64,000 nucleotides of DNA from Halosegnis rubeus (GCF_009184545.1 NZ_QJOW01000008.1:41520-105519), one strand, 5' to 3'. Positions 16,736 to 24,978 are shown, numbered from the stretch's first letter. Numbers and translations are program-made. Notes: generated from the sequence alone by a model not told the origin.

Positions 16736-17790
16736 TCTCGCTCGCCTCCGTCGGCTTCGAGTCCTTCTCGGGTCTGTCCTGGCCGTTGGCTGTGGAGCCG
16801 TCGAACGGTTGGGAGACGATGCGCCAGCCCCTGGAAGCCGAGGGCGACAGCGTACACAGCAATCGCCGCGAGGACAATCGAGCCACCGGCCGCAATTCCA
16901 TAGACGTACGATAGTGTCACACCGGCTATCGCCGCGAACTCGGCAGCAAGGACCGCCAACAAGATAGACTGCTTGAAACTCCCGGCGACCTGCGCCGCGG
17001 CGGCGACCGGAACGACAAGCATCGCAGCGACCAGAATGACGCCCATGATCTGCATCGCGCTAACGACGACCAGCGCCGTGAGCACGACCATGAGGCGTTT
17101 GTACAGGCGGACATTCAGTCGCGCCGCGCGGGCAGCCGTCGCGTCGAACGTGACGTACAGGAGTGGCCGATACGCCAGCGTGACGAGGCTGCCGACGATG
17201 ACGCTCATCAACACGAGGATCCCGACGTTCTCCGTCGAGACGGTCGCCAGACTGCCGAAGAGGTAGGCGTCGATGCCGACCGCAATGCCACCGTCGGTTG
17301 CAGTGATGAGAATACTGCCGACGGCGAATCCGCCCGTCAGGACGATGGCCAGCGAGGTGTCGCTGTACGCCCCGGCGTGTTCGACGAGCAACTCCACGAG
17401 TAGTGCCGTGACGACTGCGACCACGAACGCGGTGAGCAGCGGGGACAGCGAAAGCGAGAGGGCCGAATTGAGGAACAACCCGACGGCGACGCCGGCGAAG
17501 GCAGTGTGTGCGAGCGTATCGCTGATCATCGCCATCTCTCGATGGACGAGAAACGTTCCGACGACAGGTCCGATAAGGGCGATACACACAGCAGCGAGAT
17601 AGGCCCGTTGCATGTAGGGATACCCGAGCATCGGCGTGCCGAGCAGGTCGGCCAGCACGTCCATTCCGGGACCGAAAACGTGGTCGAGGAACCACTCGAT
17701 GGAGGTGAAGACGTTGACTGTGAGGAGGAGGGATGCGATCGCATCCTCGAATGGGATACTCTCTCCGAGGCGGTGTAGTGTGTGCATCAT
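16732..17790 (-). CDS. znuB: Zinc/manganese-type ABC transporter permease (ZnuB-like)
   Basis: Membrane protein of 352 residues with about eight to nine helices, the permease of a cluster A-I metal ABC importer. Characteristic segments are MISDTLAHTAFAGVAVGL (the SDxxxH signature), DAYLFGSLATVSTENV and MGVILVAAMLVVPVAAAAQ. An extra N-terminal extension of about 60 residues precedes the first conserved helix. It overlaps znuC by 4 bp (ATGA) and the FAD gene by 4 bp (GTGA), indicating one transcript with coupled translation. Metal specificity (zinc versus manganese) is inferred from the His-rich binding protein. Confidence 0.9.
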   Translation of the reverse strand: MMHTLHRLGESIPFEDAIASLLLTVNVFTSIEWFLDHVFGPGMDVLADLLGTPMLGYPYMQRAYLAAVCIALIGPVVGTFLVHREMAMISDTLAHTAFAGVAVGLFLNSALSLSLSPLLTAFVVAVVTALLVELLVEHAGAYSDTSLAIVLTGGFAVGSILITATDGGIAVGIDAYLFGSLATVSTENVGILVLMSVIVGSLVTLAYRPLLYVTFDATAARAARLNVRLYKRLMVVLTALVVVSAMQIMGVILVAAMLVVPVAAAAQVAGSFKQSILLAVLAAEFAAIAGVTLSYVYGIAAGGSIVLAAIAVYAVALGFQGLAHRLPTVRRLHSQRPGQTREGLEADGGERE

Positions 17791-18563
17791 CTGTGGTCGT
17801 GCTGGAGGACGTGCTGGTCCTTTCCGTATGCCTGCGAGAGTGCATCAGTCTCGACGAACTCCTCCGGGTTACCGTCGAAGTACAACTGGCGGTTGATACA
17901 GGCGATGTCCGTCGCGTGCGTGGTGACGACGCCGATGTCGTGCTCGATCAGGATGACGGTCAGTCCAGTCGCGTTCAATTCGTGGATAAGGCTGTAGAAC
18001 TCCTCTCTGGACTCGGCATCGACGCCGACCGTCGGTTCGTCGAGCGCGAGTAGGTCGGCCTCCGAGGCGAGCGCACGGGCGATGAAGACCCGTTGTCGTT
18101 GGCCACCGGACAGTCGGCCGACCCGGCGAGACGCGAGGTCTGTGATTCCGACCTGTTCCAGCGCCTCCTCGACCGCTCGCCGGTCCGCTGTCGAGAATCG
18201 GCCGAAGAGCCGCCGCGGGTACCGCCCCATCTCGACAACTTCTCGAACCGTGACCGGCATATCGCGCGCCGCCTTCGTCGCGTCCTGTGCGACGTATCCG
18301 ATTCGCTCACCGGCGTCGAACTCGTGGGCGGGTTCGCCGAACAGCGAAACCGTTCCACTGTCGGGCCGTCGGAGACCGAGCATCAGGTCGAGCAGCGTGC
18401 TCTTGCCGCTGCCGTTCGGCCCGACCAGTCCGAGGAAGGATCCGGGTTCGACGTCGATCGACACCGACTCAAGAACCGGGATCTCTCCGTAGCCGAATGT
18501 GACGTCGTCGACGCTGATGAGAGGGTCTCCCGCCCGTTCCCTCTCCGTCGTTGCTGTCGTCAT
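17787..18563 (-). CDS. znuC: Zinc-type ABC transporter ATP-binding protein (ZnuC-like)
   Basis: ATPase of 258 residues. Walker A is GPNGSGKST at 48-56, the Q-loop YVAQDATKA follows, the signature is LSGGQRQR, Walker B is LLALDEPT and the switch His is in LIEHD. I start at the ATG at 18561-18563, overlapping the DUF7511 stop by 4 bp. The longer open frame upstream is antisense-like. It energises zinc import together with ZnuB and the lipoprotein ZnuA. The C-terminus is mildly His-rich (GKDQHVLQHDHR), which may contribute to metal sensing. Confidence 0.92.
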   Translation of the reverse strand: MTTATTERERAGDPLISVDDVTFGYGEIPVLESVSIDVEPGSFLGLVGPNGSGKSTLLDLMLGLRRPDSGTVSLFGEPAHEFDAGERIGYVAQDATKAARDMPVTVREVVEMGRYPRRLFGRFSTADRRAVEEALEQVGITDLASRRVGRLSGGQRQRVFIARALASEADLLALDEPTVGVDAESREEFYSLIHELNATGLTVILIEHDIGVVTTHATDIACINRQLYFDGNPEEFVETDALSQAYGKDQHVLQHDHR

Positions 18564-18781
18564 CGGTAGTCGTCGAGGTCGACGAACGAGTTCCCGTACG
18601 CCGTAATCCAGGTCGTCGTCCGATACGGAACAGCCACGTCCGGCGGATAGATCGTACAGACGGGTCTCTCCGCTGGGCCGACGACCAGTGCCATCAATCC
18701 CGAACGAGGGCTCTCGGACGGACCGTGCTCGGCGTTCCCGTCCCACTCCGGTTCCGTGTCGCCAGACGTGGTGTCGCTCAT
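18560..18781 (-). CDS. Small DUF7511-like protein within zinc operon
   Basis: Protein of 73 residues between znuA and znuC, overlapping both by 4 bp (ATGA at each junction), so it is almost certainly translated. After a polar N-terminal 28 residues it has a compact beta domain: LMALVVGPAERPVCTIYPPDVAVPY, TTWITAYGNSFVDLDDYR. This matches a family of tiny haloarchaeal proteins that I know as DUF7511, typically ending in xxFVxLDxxR. Function unknown. Its presence inside a metal importer operon is unusual for the family and could mean a local regulator or adaptor. Confidence 0.65.
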   Translation of the reverse strand: MSDTTSGDTEPEWDGNAEHGPSESPRSGLMALVVGPAERPVCTIYPPDVAVPYRTTTWITAYGNSFVDLDDYR

Positions 18782-20355
18782 TCTGCGTCGAGGGCCTGCT
18801 TCAGCGTCTCGAGATTGATGTTTTCCATGATCTCGACATAGCCCCAGTCCTCGTCGGCCCACTCTTGGGTCTGTCCGGGAATCGGCGTCAGCGGCAGGAC
18901 TTCGGTGGCGTCGGTTTCTTCGACGAGCTGGTTCGCCGCGGTCTGGGATTCGAGCGGATCCGCACAGACGTACTGGAGGTCGTGCTCGGCAATGATCTCC
19001 TGGGCCCGCTCGATGTCCTTCGGCGTCGGCTGGTCGTCCGGTGACAGTCCCGTCAGCGTCTGTACTTCGAATCCGTAGCGCTGGCCGAGATACTGGAAGG
19101 CGTTGTGACCAGCGACGAACACGACGTCTTTCGAGGCGCCCTCAAGCGCGGACTGGAACGACTCGTCGAGTTCGTCCAGACGATTACGGTACGACTCGGC
19201 GTTCTCGGCGTAGGCACTGGCATTGTCGCTGTCGACGTCGACGAACCCGCTCCGGATGTTGTCGACCGCCTGCTTCGCTCGCTCCGGGTCTAGCCAGAAG
19301 TGTGGGTCCGTTCCGCCGGAATGGTTGTGGTTGTGTCCCTCCTCGCCTTCCTGTTCGTTTTCTCCCTCGTGCTCGTCTTCGTGTTCCTCTCCACTCTCGT
19401 GGTCGTGTTCACCTTCGTGCTCGCCATCGCCCTCGTGTCCGTGTTCGCCGGCAGTCTCGGTCACTTCGGGTTCGATGGCCGACCCACTGCCGTTGGTGAG
19501 CGTCGCGTCGAACTCCGCGGGAGCGTGCTGGGCGAAGAGGACGTAGTGGCCCTCCGTTTCGATATCGAGGGAGAACGTCGTCTCGCCGGAATCCGCGAAC
19601 TGGAGGTGATAGAGTGACTCACTGGACGGCGTGAGTGTCTCTCCGCCTTCTACCGGTGTGTGCGTGTCGTGGTCGCCGTAGAGGGTGGTTGCGGTCTCCT
19701 CGACGTGGTGAATACCGTGGTCGCCGCCCTCTTCGGTTGCGATAACGGCTAGCTGCATCTTCGGATCGGGGCCCTCGTGGAACGTGTACGTGTAGGTGCC
19801 AGCTTCGAGGTGGTAGAGACCAACCCACTCCCACGGGGCCGATTCGCCGTGGTGCTCCTCGTGGTCTCCCTCTTCGTGTTCATCGTGGCCGTGTTCTCCT
19901 TCGCCGTCGTGGCCTTCCTCGTGTTCCCCCTCGTGGTCTTCTTCGTGACCGTGGTCGTGTCCGCCTTCGATGAGGTCGATACCAGCACCGGCAGCGACGA
20001 TGTCGACATCGGCGTCGTCGTCACGGAGACTCGTCGCGAGGTCGTCAGCCCACGGCTGGAATCCCTCCATCCCGTAGAGGAAGAGATCCGATTCGAGGAT
20101 CGTTCCCTGTATTTTGGAGCCAGGCTCCCACCCGTGGCCGTGTTGGCCGATCGGGACGAGCGTCTCTGCGGTCGCAGTGTCGCCTGCAACCTGACTGGCC
20201 AAGTCCCCGAATACGAAGAACGAAGACTGGGCTTCCGGCCCGGCTCCACCTGAATCATTGGAGCTGGCGTCGTTCGAGAGACAGCCAGCGAGGGAGCCGA
20301 TGGTAGTGAATCCGATTCCAGTTGCGACGAGTCGTCGTCGGGTGTATCGAGGCAT
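18778..20355 (-). CDS. znuA: Zinc-binding lipoprotein of ABC importer with inserted domain (ZnuA-like)
   Basis: Secreted lipoprotein of 525 residues, far longer than the usual 300. The N-terminus has a Tat-like RRR and lipobox LAGC with Cys25. The N-lobe (about 40-130) contains PIGQHGHGWEPG and FLYGMEGFQPW. It is interrupted by a His/Glu/Asp-rich stretch (about 131-172), then about 125 residues of a beta-rich module (WEWVGLYHLEAGTYTYTF ... YVLFAQHAPAEFDATL), then a second His-rich linker (about 305-345). The C-lobe then resumes at DPHFWLDPERAKQ. Metal ligands likely include His in HGHGW, HFW and VAGHNAF. It captures zinc outside the cell and is the first gene of the operon. Confidence 0.9.
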   Translation of the reverse strand: MPRYTRRRLVATGIGFTTIGSLAGCLSNDASSNDSGGAGPEAQSSFFVFGDLASQVAGDTATAETLVPIGQHGHGWEPGSKIQGTILESDLFLYGMEGFQPWADDLATSLRDDDADVDIVAAGAGIDLIEGGHDHGHEEDHEGEHEEGHDGEGEHGHDEHEEGDHEEHHGESAPWEWVGLYHLEAGTYTYTFHEGPDPKMQLAVIATEEGGDHGIHHVEETATTLYGDHDTHTPVEGGETLTPSSESLYHLQFADSGETTFSLDIETEGHYVLFAQHAPAEFDATLTNGSGSAIEPEVTETAGEHGHEGDGEHEGEHDHESGEEHEDEHEGENEQEGEEGHNHNHSGGTDPHFWLDPERAKQAVDNIRSGFVDVDSDNASAYAENAESYRNRLDELDESFQSALEGASKDVVFVAGHNAFQYLGQRYGFEVQTLTGLSPDDQPTPKDIERAQEIIAEHDLQYVCADPLESQTAANQLVEETDATEVLPLTPIPGQTQEWADEDWGYVEIMENINLETLKQALDAE

Positions 20356-20441
20356 CTATTGTTAACACTGGTAAACTAGATAATAAGAGCTATGATTTTG
20401 TACGGTGAGGTTAATAATATCTCCCTAAGTGAGATGGAGAC

Positions 20442-20538
20442 TTGCTAACCGTTGCCGGGATAACTAACGTGGGCTCTGGAATTGCTAATCGTTGCTACCT
20501 CAGATTCCGTATTACATAAGCCCGAGAAGCGTGCTAAC
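20442..20538. promoter_or_regulatory. Three TGCTAA(C/T) boxes upstream of znuA
   Basis: TTGCTAACC at 20442-20450 and TTGCTAATC at 20482-20490 are both followed by GTTGC, giving a 14-bp near-identical direct repeat spaced 40 bp. A third TGCTAAC is at 20532-20538. They lie 87-183 bp upstream of the znuA start, between it and the divergent small CxC gene at 20576. The AT-rich region 20356-20440 next to znuA holds the likely core promoter. Repetition suggests binding of a regulator, probably metal-responsive; this is inference. Confidence 0.4.
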
Positions 20539-20575
20539 AGGCATTTAGTAGCTGTGGCACCCAGATACGGTTGCA

Positions 20576-20710
20576 ATGTGCCACTGCTTCAGCGAGTTGA
20601 CCGAGATGAGTGACGAACAGCGAGCGGAGGTTCTCGAAGAACACTCGATGGAAGAACTCCGCACGGAATACTCCACCGAAAAACTAGAAACCCTCGGCGT
20701 CATCGCCTGA
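20576..20710 (+). CDS. 44-residue CxC microprotein
   Basis: Short frame from ATG 20576 to TGA 20710 encoding a 44-residue acidic, helical peptide starting MCHCFSELTEMSDEQRAEVL and ending ETLGVIA. The N-terminal C-H-C could bind a metal. It is divergent from znuA across a repeat-bearing promoter region and convergent with the broken cbiL. The high Glu content and regular helix pattern (MSDEQRAEVLEEHSMEELR) look like real haloarchaeal protein. I do not recognise the family. Confidence 0.5.
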   Translation: MCHCFSELTEMSDEQRAEVLEEHSMEELRTEYSTEKLETLGVIA

Positions 20711-20758
20711 GGACACTTCACGTTGGTCCTACCCCGGACGACCGACAGCATCCGCCCA

Positions 20759-21424
20759 TCACGCAGACCCGGTCGCCTCCCGTTTCTCTGCGTACGCGAG
20801 CGTGTAGTAGTCTCGATCAGTTACCTCACCGGGATCGTTCGTAACGAGGGGCTCTTCCGAATCCATGAAGAGTCGCCGTCCGAACGTCACCTCGTACCCT
20901 GCTTCAGTCATCTTTTCGTAGGTCGTCGGTGCGTCAGTCACTTTGAACAGGATCAACCGATTCGGACCGATCGGTGCTTCGCCGTCGGTCGCCTCGCGTA
21001 GCGTCAGTTCAGCGCCAGCGTCGATGTCGACCCCGAGGACCGAAGCGAATGCCGTCACACTGCTGACACCGGGAACGACTTCGATGTCGATGCTGGGATG
21101 CTGCTCGCGAAGCGTCCGACGCAGGTGCCCGAACGTCGAGTAGATACAGGGATCGCCAAGCGTGACGAACGCCGCGTCGGCCTCTCGCGCTTTCGGCGCG
21201 ACTTCCGCGGCCGCCGTCTCCCACGCTGCCTAGAGTTCTTCGGGATCGGTCGTCATCGGGAACTCGAGGTCACTCAGTTTCGATTCGGAAACGTACTCGG
21301 CTGCGACGCGCCGTGACAGTCGTCCCGGTGAGTAGACGACGTCGACCGATTCGAGTCGTCGCTTGCCGCGAACCGTGAGCAGGTCCGCCGAACCCGGTCC
21401 CAGCCCGATTCCGTAGAGCATCAT
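20759..21424 (-). pseudogene. cbiL: Precorrin-2/cobalt-factor II C20-methyltransferase, interrupted by in-frame TAG
   Basis: Both halves of a CbiL-type SAM methyltransferase are in one frame. The first 64 residues (MMLYGIGLGPGSADLLTVRG...) end at a TAG (codon 65, 21230-21232). The rest continues AAWETAAAEVAPKAREADAAFVTLGDPCIYSTFG ... VVPGVSSVTAFASVLG to 20759. Combined length, 222 codons including the final stop, is normal, and no other lesion is visible. The GxGPGS and LGDPxxYST motifs that form the SAM site are split by the stop. Either this is a recent nonsense mutation or the codon is read through. It would methylate C20 of the corrin ring. Last gene of the cobW-moaB-sufU operon. Confidence 0.85.
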
Positions 21425-21427
21425 CGG

Positions 21428-21817
21428 TTACGTGCCCTCCTCGTGGCTCTTGATACCGTCCTGAACCACTTTCTCCGCGAGCACAGCACACGGGACGCGC
21501 ATCGGCGTCAGCTCGATTCCCAAGAGATCGAGGGCGTCCTCACGGTCGAGGTCACGAACCTCCGAGAGCGTCATTCCTGGGAGTTCTTCGGCGAGCAGGC
21601 TCGCACTCGCAATGCTAATCGCACAGCCTTCTCCAGTAAACGTGACCTCTTCAATCGTCTCACCGTCCTCGGCGAGTCTGAGATCAAACGTGAGTTCGTC
21701 GCCACAGGAGGTATTCTCGCCAGTGTGCGAGAAGGTAACCGGCGAGAGGCGGCCCCACCTTCGAGGGTTACGGTAGTGATCCAGGATTACCTCCTGATAC
21801 ATTTTAGAACCCTGCAT
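21428..21817 (-). CDS. Iron-sulfur cluster scaffold protein (SufU/IscU-like)
   Basis: Scaffold of 129 residues on which Fe-S clusters are built. The three cluster/zinc ligands are present: C38 with D40 (TSCGDE), C65 (GEGCAIS) and C110 (RVPCAVL). The opening YQEVILDHYRNPRRWG is typical of the SufU/IscU family. The LPPVK motif that binds the HscA chaperone in IscU is absent, favouring SufU. The start codon follows the moaB stop directly. Placement between moaB and cbiL in a CobW operon suggests service to a specific metalloenzyme rather than the housekeeping Suf system. Confidence 0.88.
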   Translation of the reverse strand: MQGSKMYQEVILDHYRNPRRWGRLSPVTFSHTGENTSCGDELTFDLRLAEDGETIEEVTFTGEGCAISIASASLLAEELPGMTLSEVRDLDREDALDLLGIELTPMRVPCAVLAEKVVQDGIKSHEEGT

Positions 21818-22390
21818 CTATTCGACCTTGTGTCGGGTTGCGAGTCCGGCAAGATGCGGGGCTTCCTCGCTGATAATCTCCGCCGTGGCGAGCTCGACGG
21901 CGTTCACACTTCCCGGGAGCACGAACACTGGCACGTCGCGGGCGATGCCCGCTGTCGCACGGGTTGAGACGATACGCGTTCGTACCTCCTCCCACGAGAG
22001 CCATCGGAACGCTTCGCCGAAGCCCGGCAGTTCGCGGTCGAAGAGTTCGCTCACCGCGTCCGGAGTGACGTCGTCGACGGTGACTCCCGTTCCGCCTGTG
22101 GTCACGACGAGGTCGACATCCGGTCGATCCAAACAGTCGCTCACTGTGGTCTTGATCTGGACGTAGTCATCTGGAATCATCCGGCGTGCCGTAACGACGT
22201 GACCCGCTTCGACGAGGATGCTCGCGATGGCGTCGCCACTCGGGTCTGGCGGCGTCTTTTCGACGCTATCTCCGCGTGACGAGGACACGGTTACGATGGC
22301 CACGCCGAGCGGGTCGATGCAGTCGTGACCGTCGGCGTCAGTCGTCCGCCGATCCGCCGCCGGTGGCAGTTCGCGACGATTCTGTATCAC
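21818..22390 (-). CDS. moaB: MoaB/MogA-family molybdenum cofactor biosynthesis protein
   Basis: Protein of 190 residues with the molybdopterin-binding fold that adenylylates molybdopterin before metal insertion. Conserved parts are VAIVTVSSSRG, VVTTGGTGVTVDDVTPDA and VFVLPGSVNAVELA. An N-terminal tail of about 28 residues (with DADGHDCIDPLG) is longer than usual. The start overlaps the stop of the upstream cobW gene by 4 bp (ATGA), showing translational coupling. Clustering with CobW GTPases and a Fe-S scaffold points to a metal-cofactor assembly operon. Confidence 0.88.
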   Translation of the reverse strand: MIQNRRELPPAADRRTTDADGHDCIDPLGVAIVTVSSSRGDSVEKTPPDPSGDAIASILVEAGHVVTARRMIPDDYVQIKTTVSDCLDRPDVDLVVTTGGTGVTVDDVTPDAVSELFDRELPGFGEAFRWLSWEEVRTRIVSTRATAGIARDVPVFVLPGSVNAVELATAEIISEEAPHLAGLATRHKVE

Positions 22391-23727
22391 TGTCGGTCAC
22401 CTACCACGAGACGTTGTTCGATCGGGGGCTGCGACCACTCCATCGTCCCTGGGAATGGATTCTTGAACGCCTCCCAGTCGTCTTCCATTTCTGTCTCCGA
22501 AACGAGGCAGTCGTCGAGGGCGTCGGCAATACTGGATTCGTCCATCCCAGCCCCGATGAAGACGAGTTTCACTTCGCGGTCACCCCACTGTTCGTCCCAG
22601 TGGAGGTCCGACCGCGATTCGCGGTAGGACTCGCGCTGGAACTCGGGGAGTGTGACTGCCCACCGCCCGTTGACCTCGACGTGGGTCTGTGTTCCTGCCT
22701 GACTCAGGTCGAGCGCGTAGCGCTCTCGGCCAGCGACCCACAGGTGTCCTTTCGCTCTGACGACGGATTCTGGAAAGGACCCGAGCCACTCTCGGAACCG
22801 TTCGGGATGGAACGGTCGGTGGCGCTCGTAGACGAACGAGTCGACACCGAACTCCTCGGGTGGGTGTAAGTGATCGTGCTCATCGTCGTGGGTGTGGTCG
22901 TGGTCGTCGCCAGTTCCGTGTTCGTGGTCGTCGCCATGCCCGTGGTCGTCCATCTCCGTCTGGCTCTCATGGTGGTCGTCTGAATCGACGTCTGTGCCGT
23001 CTCCGTGATCGGGCGAGAGTGCCTGTTTCCACCGGGCGGAGTCACTCGCCTCGTCTTGATCGAACCGACCCGTTCCGAGAACTCGTTCCGGGTCGACGGT
23101 GCTCTCGGTCGTGCGGACCACGTCGACCCCAGGATGGAGTGTTCGAACGACGCGTTCGACCGCCTCGCGCTCTGTCTCGGAAACGAGATCGCACTTGTTG
23201 AGGACGAGTACGTCGCAGAACTCGACTTGCTCGGCGAGGAGGTCCGATAGCGGTCGGGCGTCGTCGTCTGTCGACTTGAGTGGGCGGCCATCGACGAACG
23301 CCTGATGGAACTGTGCAGCGTCGACCACCGTGACGGTCGTATCGAGATCGTACAGTGCCGACGCACGTGCGGGCGAGACGAACCGCTGGGCGATGGGAAC
23401 TGGATCGCTGATACCCGAGGCTTCGACGACCAGATAGTCGAACGCCTCGTCGAACGCGAGGCGTCTCAGTTCCTGATCGAGTTCGTTTTGCAGCCCACAG
23501 CAGATACAGCCGTTCGACAGCTCCGTGACACCGCCGTCTTCCATCGAGAGTTCGGAGCCATTCTCGATGAGGTCGGCGTCGACATTCACCTCGCCGACGT
23601 CGTTGACCAGAACGGCGATATCGTACTCCTCGCCCCCGATGGTAAGGAGGTGGTTGAGCAGGGTCGTCTTTCCGGCGCCGAGCCCGCCACTGAGGGTCGT
23701 GACCGGGGGTTGCTCGTCGACGGCCAT
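22387..23727 (-). CDS. CobW/COG0523 GTPase metallochaperone with His-rich insert
   Basis: GTPase of 446 residues. Walker A is LGAGKTT, the switch region runs VNDVGEVNVDA, the metal site is CICCGL (CxCC) near residue 74 and the NKCDL guanine motif follows. Between the GTPase and C-terminal domains (about 240-285) lies a strongly His/Asp-rich run (HGHGDDHEHG...HDHTHDDEHDHLH) typical of zinc- or nickel-handling members. The C-terminal domain has WVAGRERYALDLSQAG and WGDREVKLVFIG. It probably delivers a metal to a client protein. Its ATG overlaps the stop of the paralogue upstream. Confidence 0.92.
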   Translation of the reverse strand: MAVDEQPPVTTLSGGLGAGKTTLLNHLLTIGGEEYDIAVLVNDVGEVNVDADLIENGSELSMEDGGVTELSNGCICCGLQNELDQELRRLAFDEAFDYLVVEASGISDPVPIAQRFVSPARASALYDLDTTVTVVDAAQFHQAFVDGRPLKSTDDDARPLSDLLAEQVEFCDVLVLNKCDLVSETEREAVERVVRTLHPGVDVVRTTESTVDPERVLGTGRFDQDEASDSARWKQALSPDHGDGTDVDSDDHHESQTEMDDHGHGDDHEHGTGDDHDHTHDDEHDHLHPPEEFGVDSFVYERHRPFHPERFREWLGSFPESVVRAKGHLWVAGRERYALDLSQAGTQTHVEVNGRWAVTLPEFQRESYRESRSDLHWDEQWGDREVKLVFIGAGMDESSIADALDDCLVSETEMEDDWEAFKNPFPGTMEWSQPPIEQRLVVGDRQ

Positions 23728-24944
23728 CAGTCGTCAGCCAGTGCGAGTTCGCGCTGTTCGTCGGCGGTGAACGGATCCGGATACTCGTTCCAGTCCTCGG
23801 TCATTTCTGCGTCTGAGAGGACACAGTCTTCCAGTCGCTCGATTAGTGTCTCCTGATCGAATTCGCGGCCGATGAACACGAGTTCTGATCCGCGGTCGCC
23901 CCACTGGTCGTCCCAGTCCTCTTTGATGCCGGGGCGGGCGGCGAAGTAGCGCTCCTGTTGGGCCTTTGGGAGCGTGGCGATCCACGTCCCTTTCGGACCG
24001 GCCCGGACCGACTGGCCTGCTTTGTCGAGCCCCATCGCGATGTCTTCGCGACCGGCGGACCAGAAAAAGCCTTTTGCGCGAACGATCCCGTCGGGAAGAT
24101 CGGCAAAGAGACGAGCGATCCGCTCGGGATGGAACGGTCGGTCGGCGTCGAAGACGAAGGACGTGACGCCGTGTTCATCGGCGGCTGACTCGTGGTGATG
24201 TCCGTGCTGGAGTTCACGCTTCCACCCGGCGGACTGGCTTGCTTCCTCGAAGTCGAATCGACCCGTGTTCAGGATCTCCTCGGGATCGACGGCGCCGTGT
24301 TCGGTCCGGATGATCTTCGCTCGCGGCTGGAGCGTCTTCAGGACGGCCTCCATCTCCTCGAGTTCGTCGTCCGGGACGAGGTCGCACTTGTTCAACAGGA
24401 GAACGTCGCAGAACTCGATCTGGTCCATGAGGGCTTCCTCGGGGACACGATTGCCCTGCGGCTCCATTTCATCGTCAGTGAGCACCTGTCCGGAGTCGAA
24501 ACCCTGCCAGAAGCTGTGTGCGTCGACGACACTGACCATCGTGTCGAGTTCGTAGACGCCCGTAGGGTCGAACTCCGCGTCCTCAAATCCGCGGGCGAAC
24601 GTCTGGGCGACCGGAATCGGTTCGCTGATTCCAGACGATTCCACGAGGAGGTATTCGAAGTCTCGCTCTTCGGCCAATCGTCCCACTTCGTCGAGCATAT
24701 CGCCACGGAGCCGACAGCAGATACACCCGTTCGACATCTCGATGATCTCGTCGTCGTTCTGGGTGAGATCCGACTCGCGTTCGACGAGGTCGGCGTCGAC
24801 GTTCACTTCGCCCATATCGTTGACTAAGATGGCAGCGTTCAGTTCCTGCTCGCTACTGAGAATGTGGTTGAGCGTCGTCGTCTTGCCGGCACCGAGGCTT
24901 CCGCTGAGAATTGTCACCGGGATCGGGTCGTTGTTGAACGGCAT
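23727..24944 (-). CDS. CobW/COG0523 GTPase metallochaperone
   Basis: GTPase of 405 residues, first gene of the operon. Walker A is GSLGAGKTT near 15-23, the switch is VNDMGEVNVDADLV, the metal motif CICCRL is near 74 and NKCDLVPDDE follows. It has only a short HGHHHES run near 245 in place of the long His-rich linker of its downstream paralogue, so the two may handle metals differently. The C-terminal domain (GTWIATLPKAQQERYF, WGDRGSELVFIG) is the best match for the truncated copy at 13.5 kb. Its promoter region is shared with the divergent NikR-like gene at 25043 and contains paired inverted boxes. Confidence 0.92.
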   Translation of the reverse strand: MPFNNDPIPVTILSGSLGAGKTTTLNHILSSEQELNAAILVNDMGEVNVDADLVERESDLTQNDDEIIEMSNGCICCRLRGDMLDEVGRLAEERDFEYLLVESSGISEPIPVAQTFARGFEDAEFDPTGVYELDTMVSVVDAHSFWQGFDSGQVLTDDEMEPQGNRVPEEALMDQIEFCDVLLLNKCDLVPDDELEEMEAVLKTLQPRAKIIRTEHGAVDPEEILNTGRFDFEEASQSAGWKRELQHGHHHESAADEHGVTSFVFDADRPFHPERIARLFADLPDGIVRAKGFFWSAGREDIAMGLDKAGQSVRAGPKGTWIATLPKAQQERYFAARPGIKEDWDDQWGDRGSELVFIGREFDQETLIERLEDCVLSDAEMTEDWNEYPDPFTADEQRELALADD

Positions 24945-24964
24945 ACGCGGGTTATGAATCTACT

Positions 24965-24978
24965 ATACTAAAATACTA
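24965..24978. promoter_or_regulatory. Inverted ATACTA box, cobW side
   Basis: The 14-mer ATACTAAAATACTA is itself a direct repeat (ATACTA-AA-ATACTA, 8-bp period). It is the exact reverse complement of the box at 25029-25042. It lies 21 bp upstream of the cobW ATG, where it would overlap the promoter of a leaderless transcript. Likely operator for the divergently encoded NikR-like regulator; binding is inferred from symmetry and position. Confidence 0.6.
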
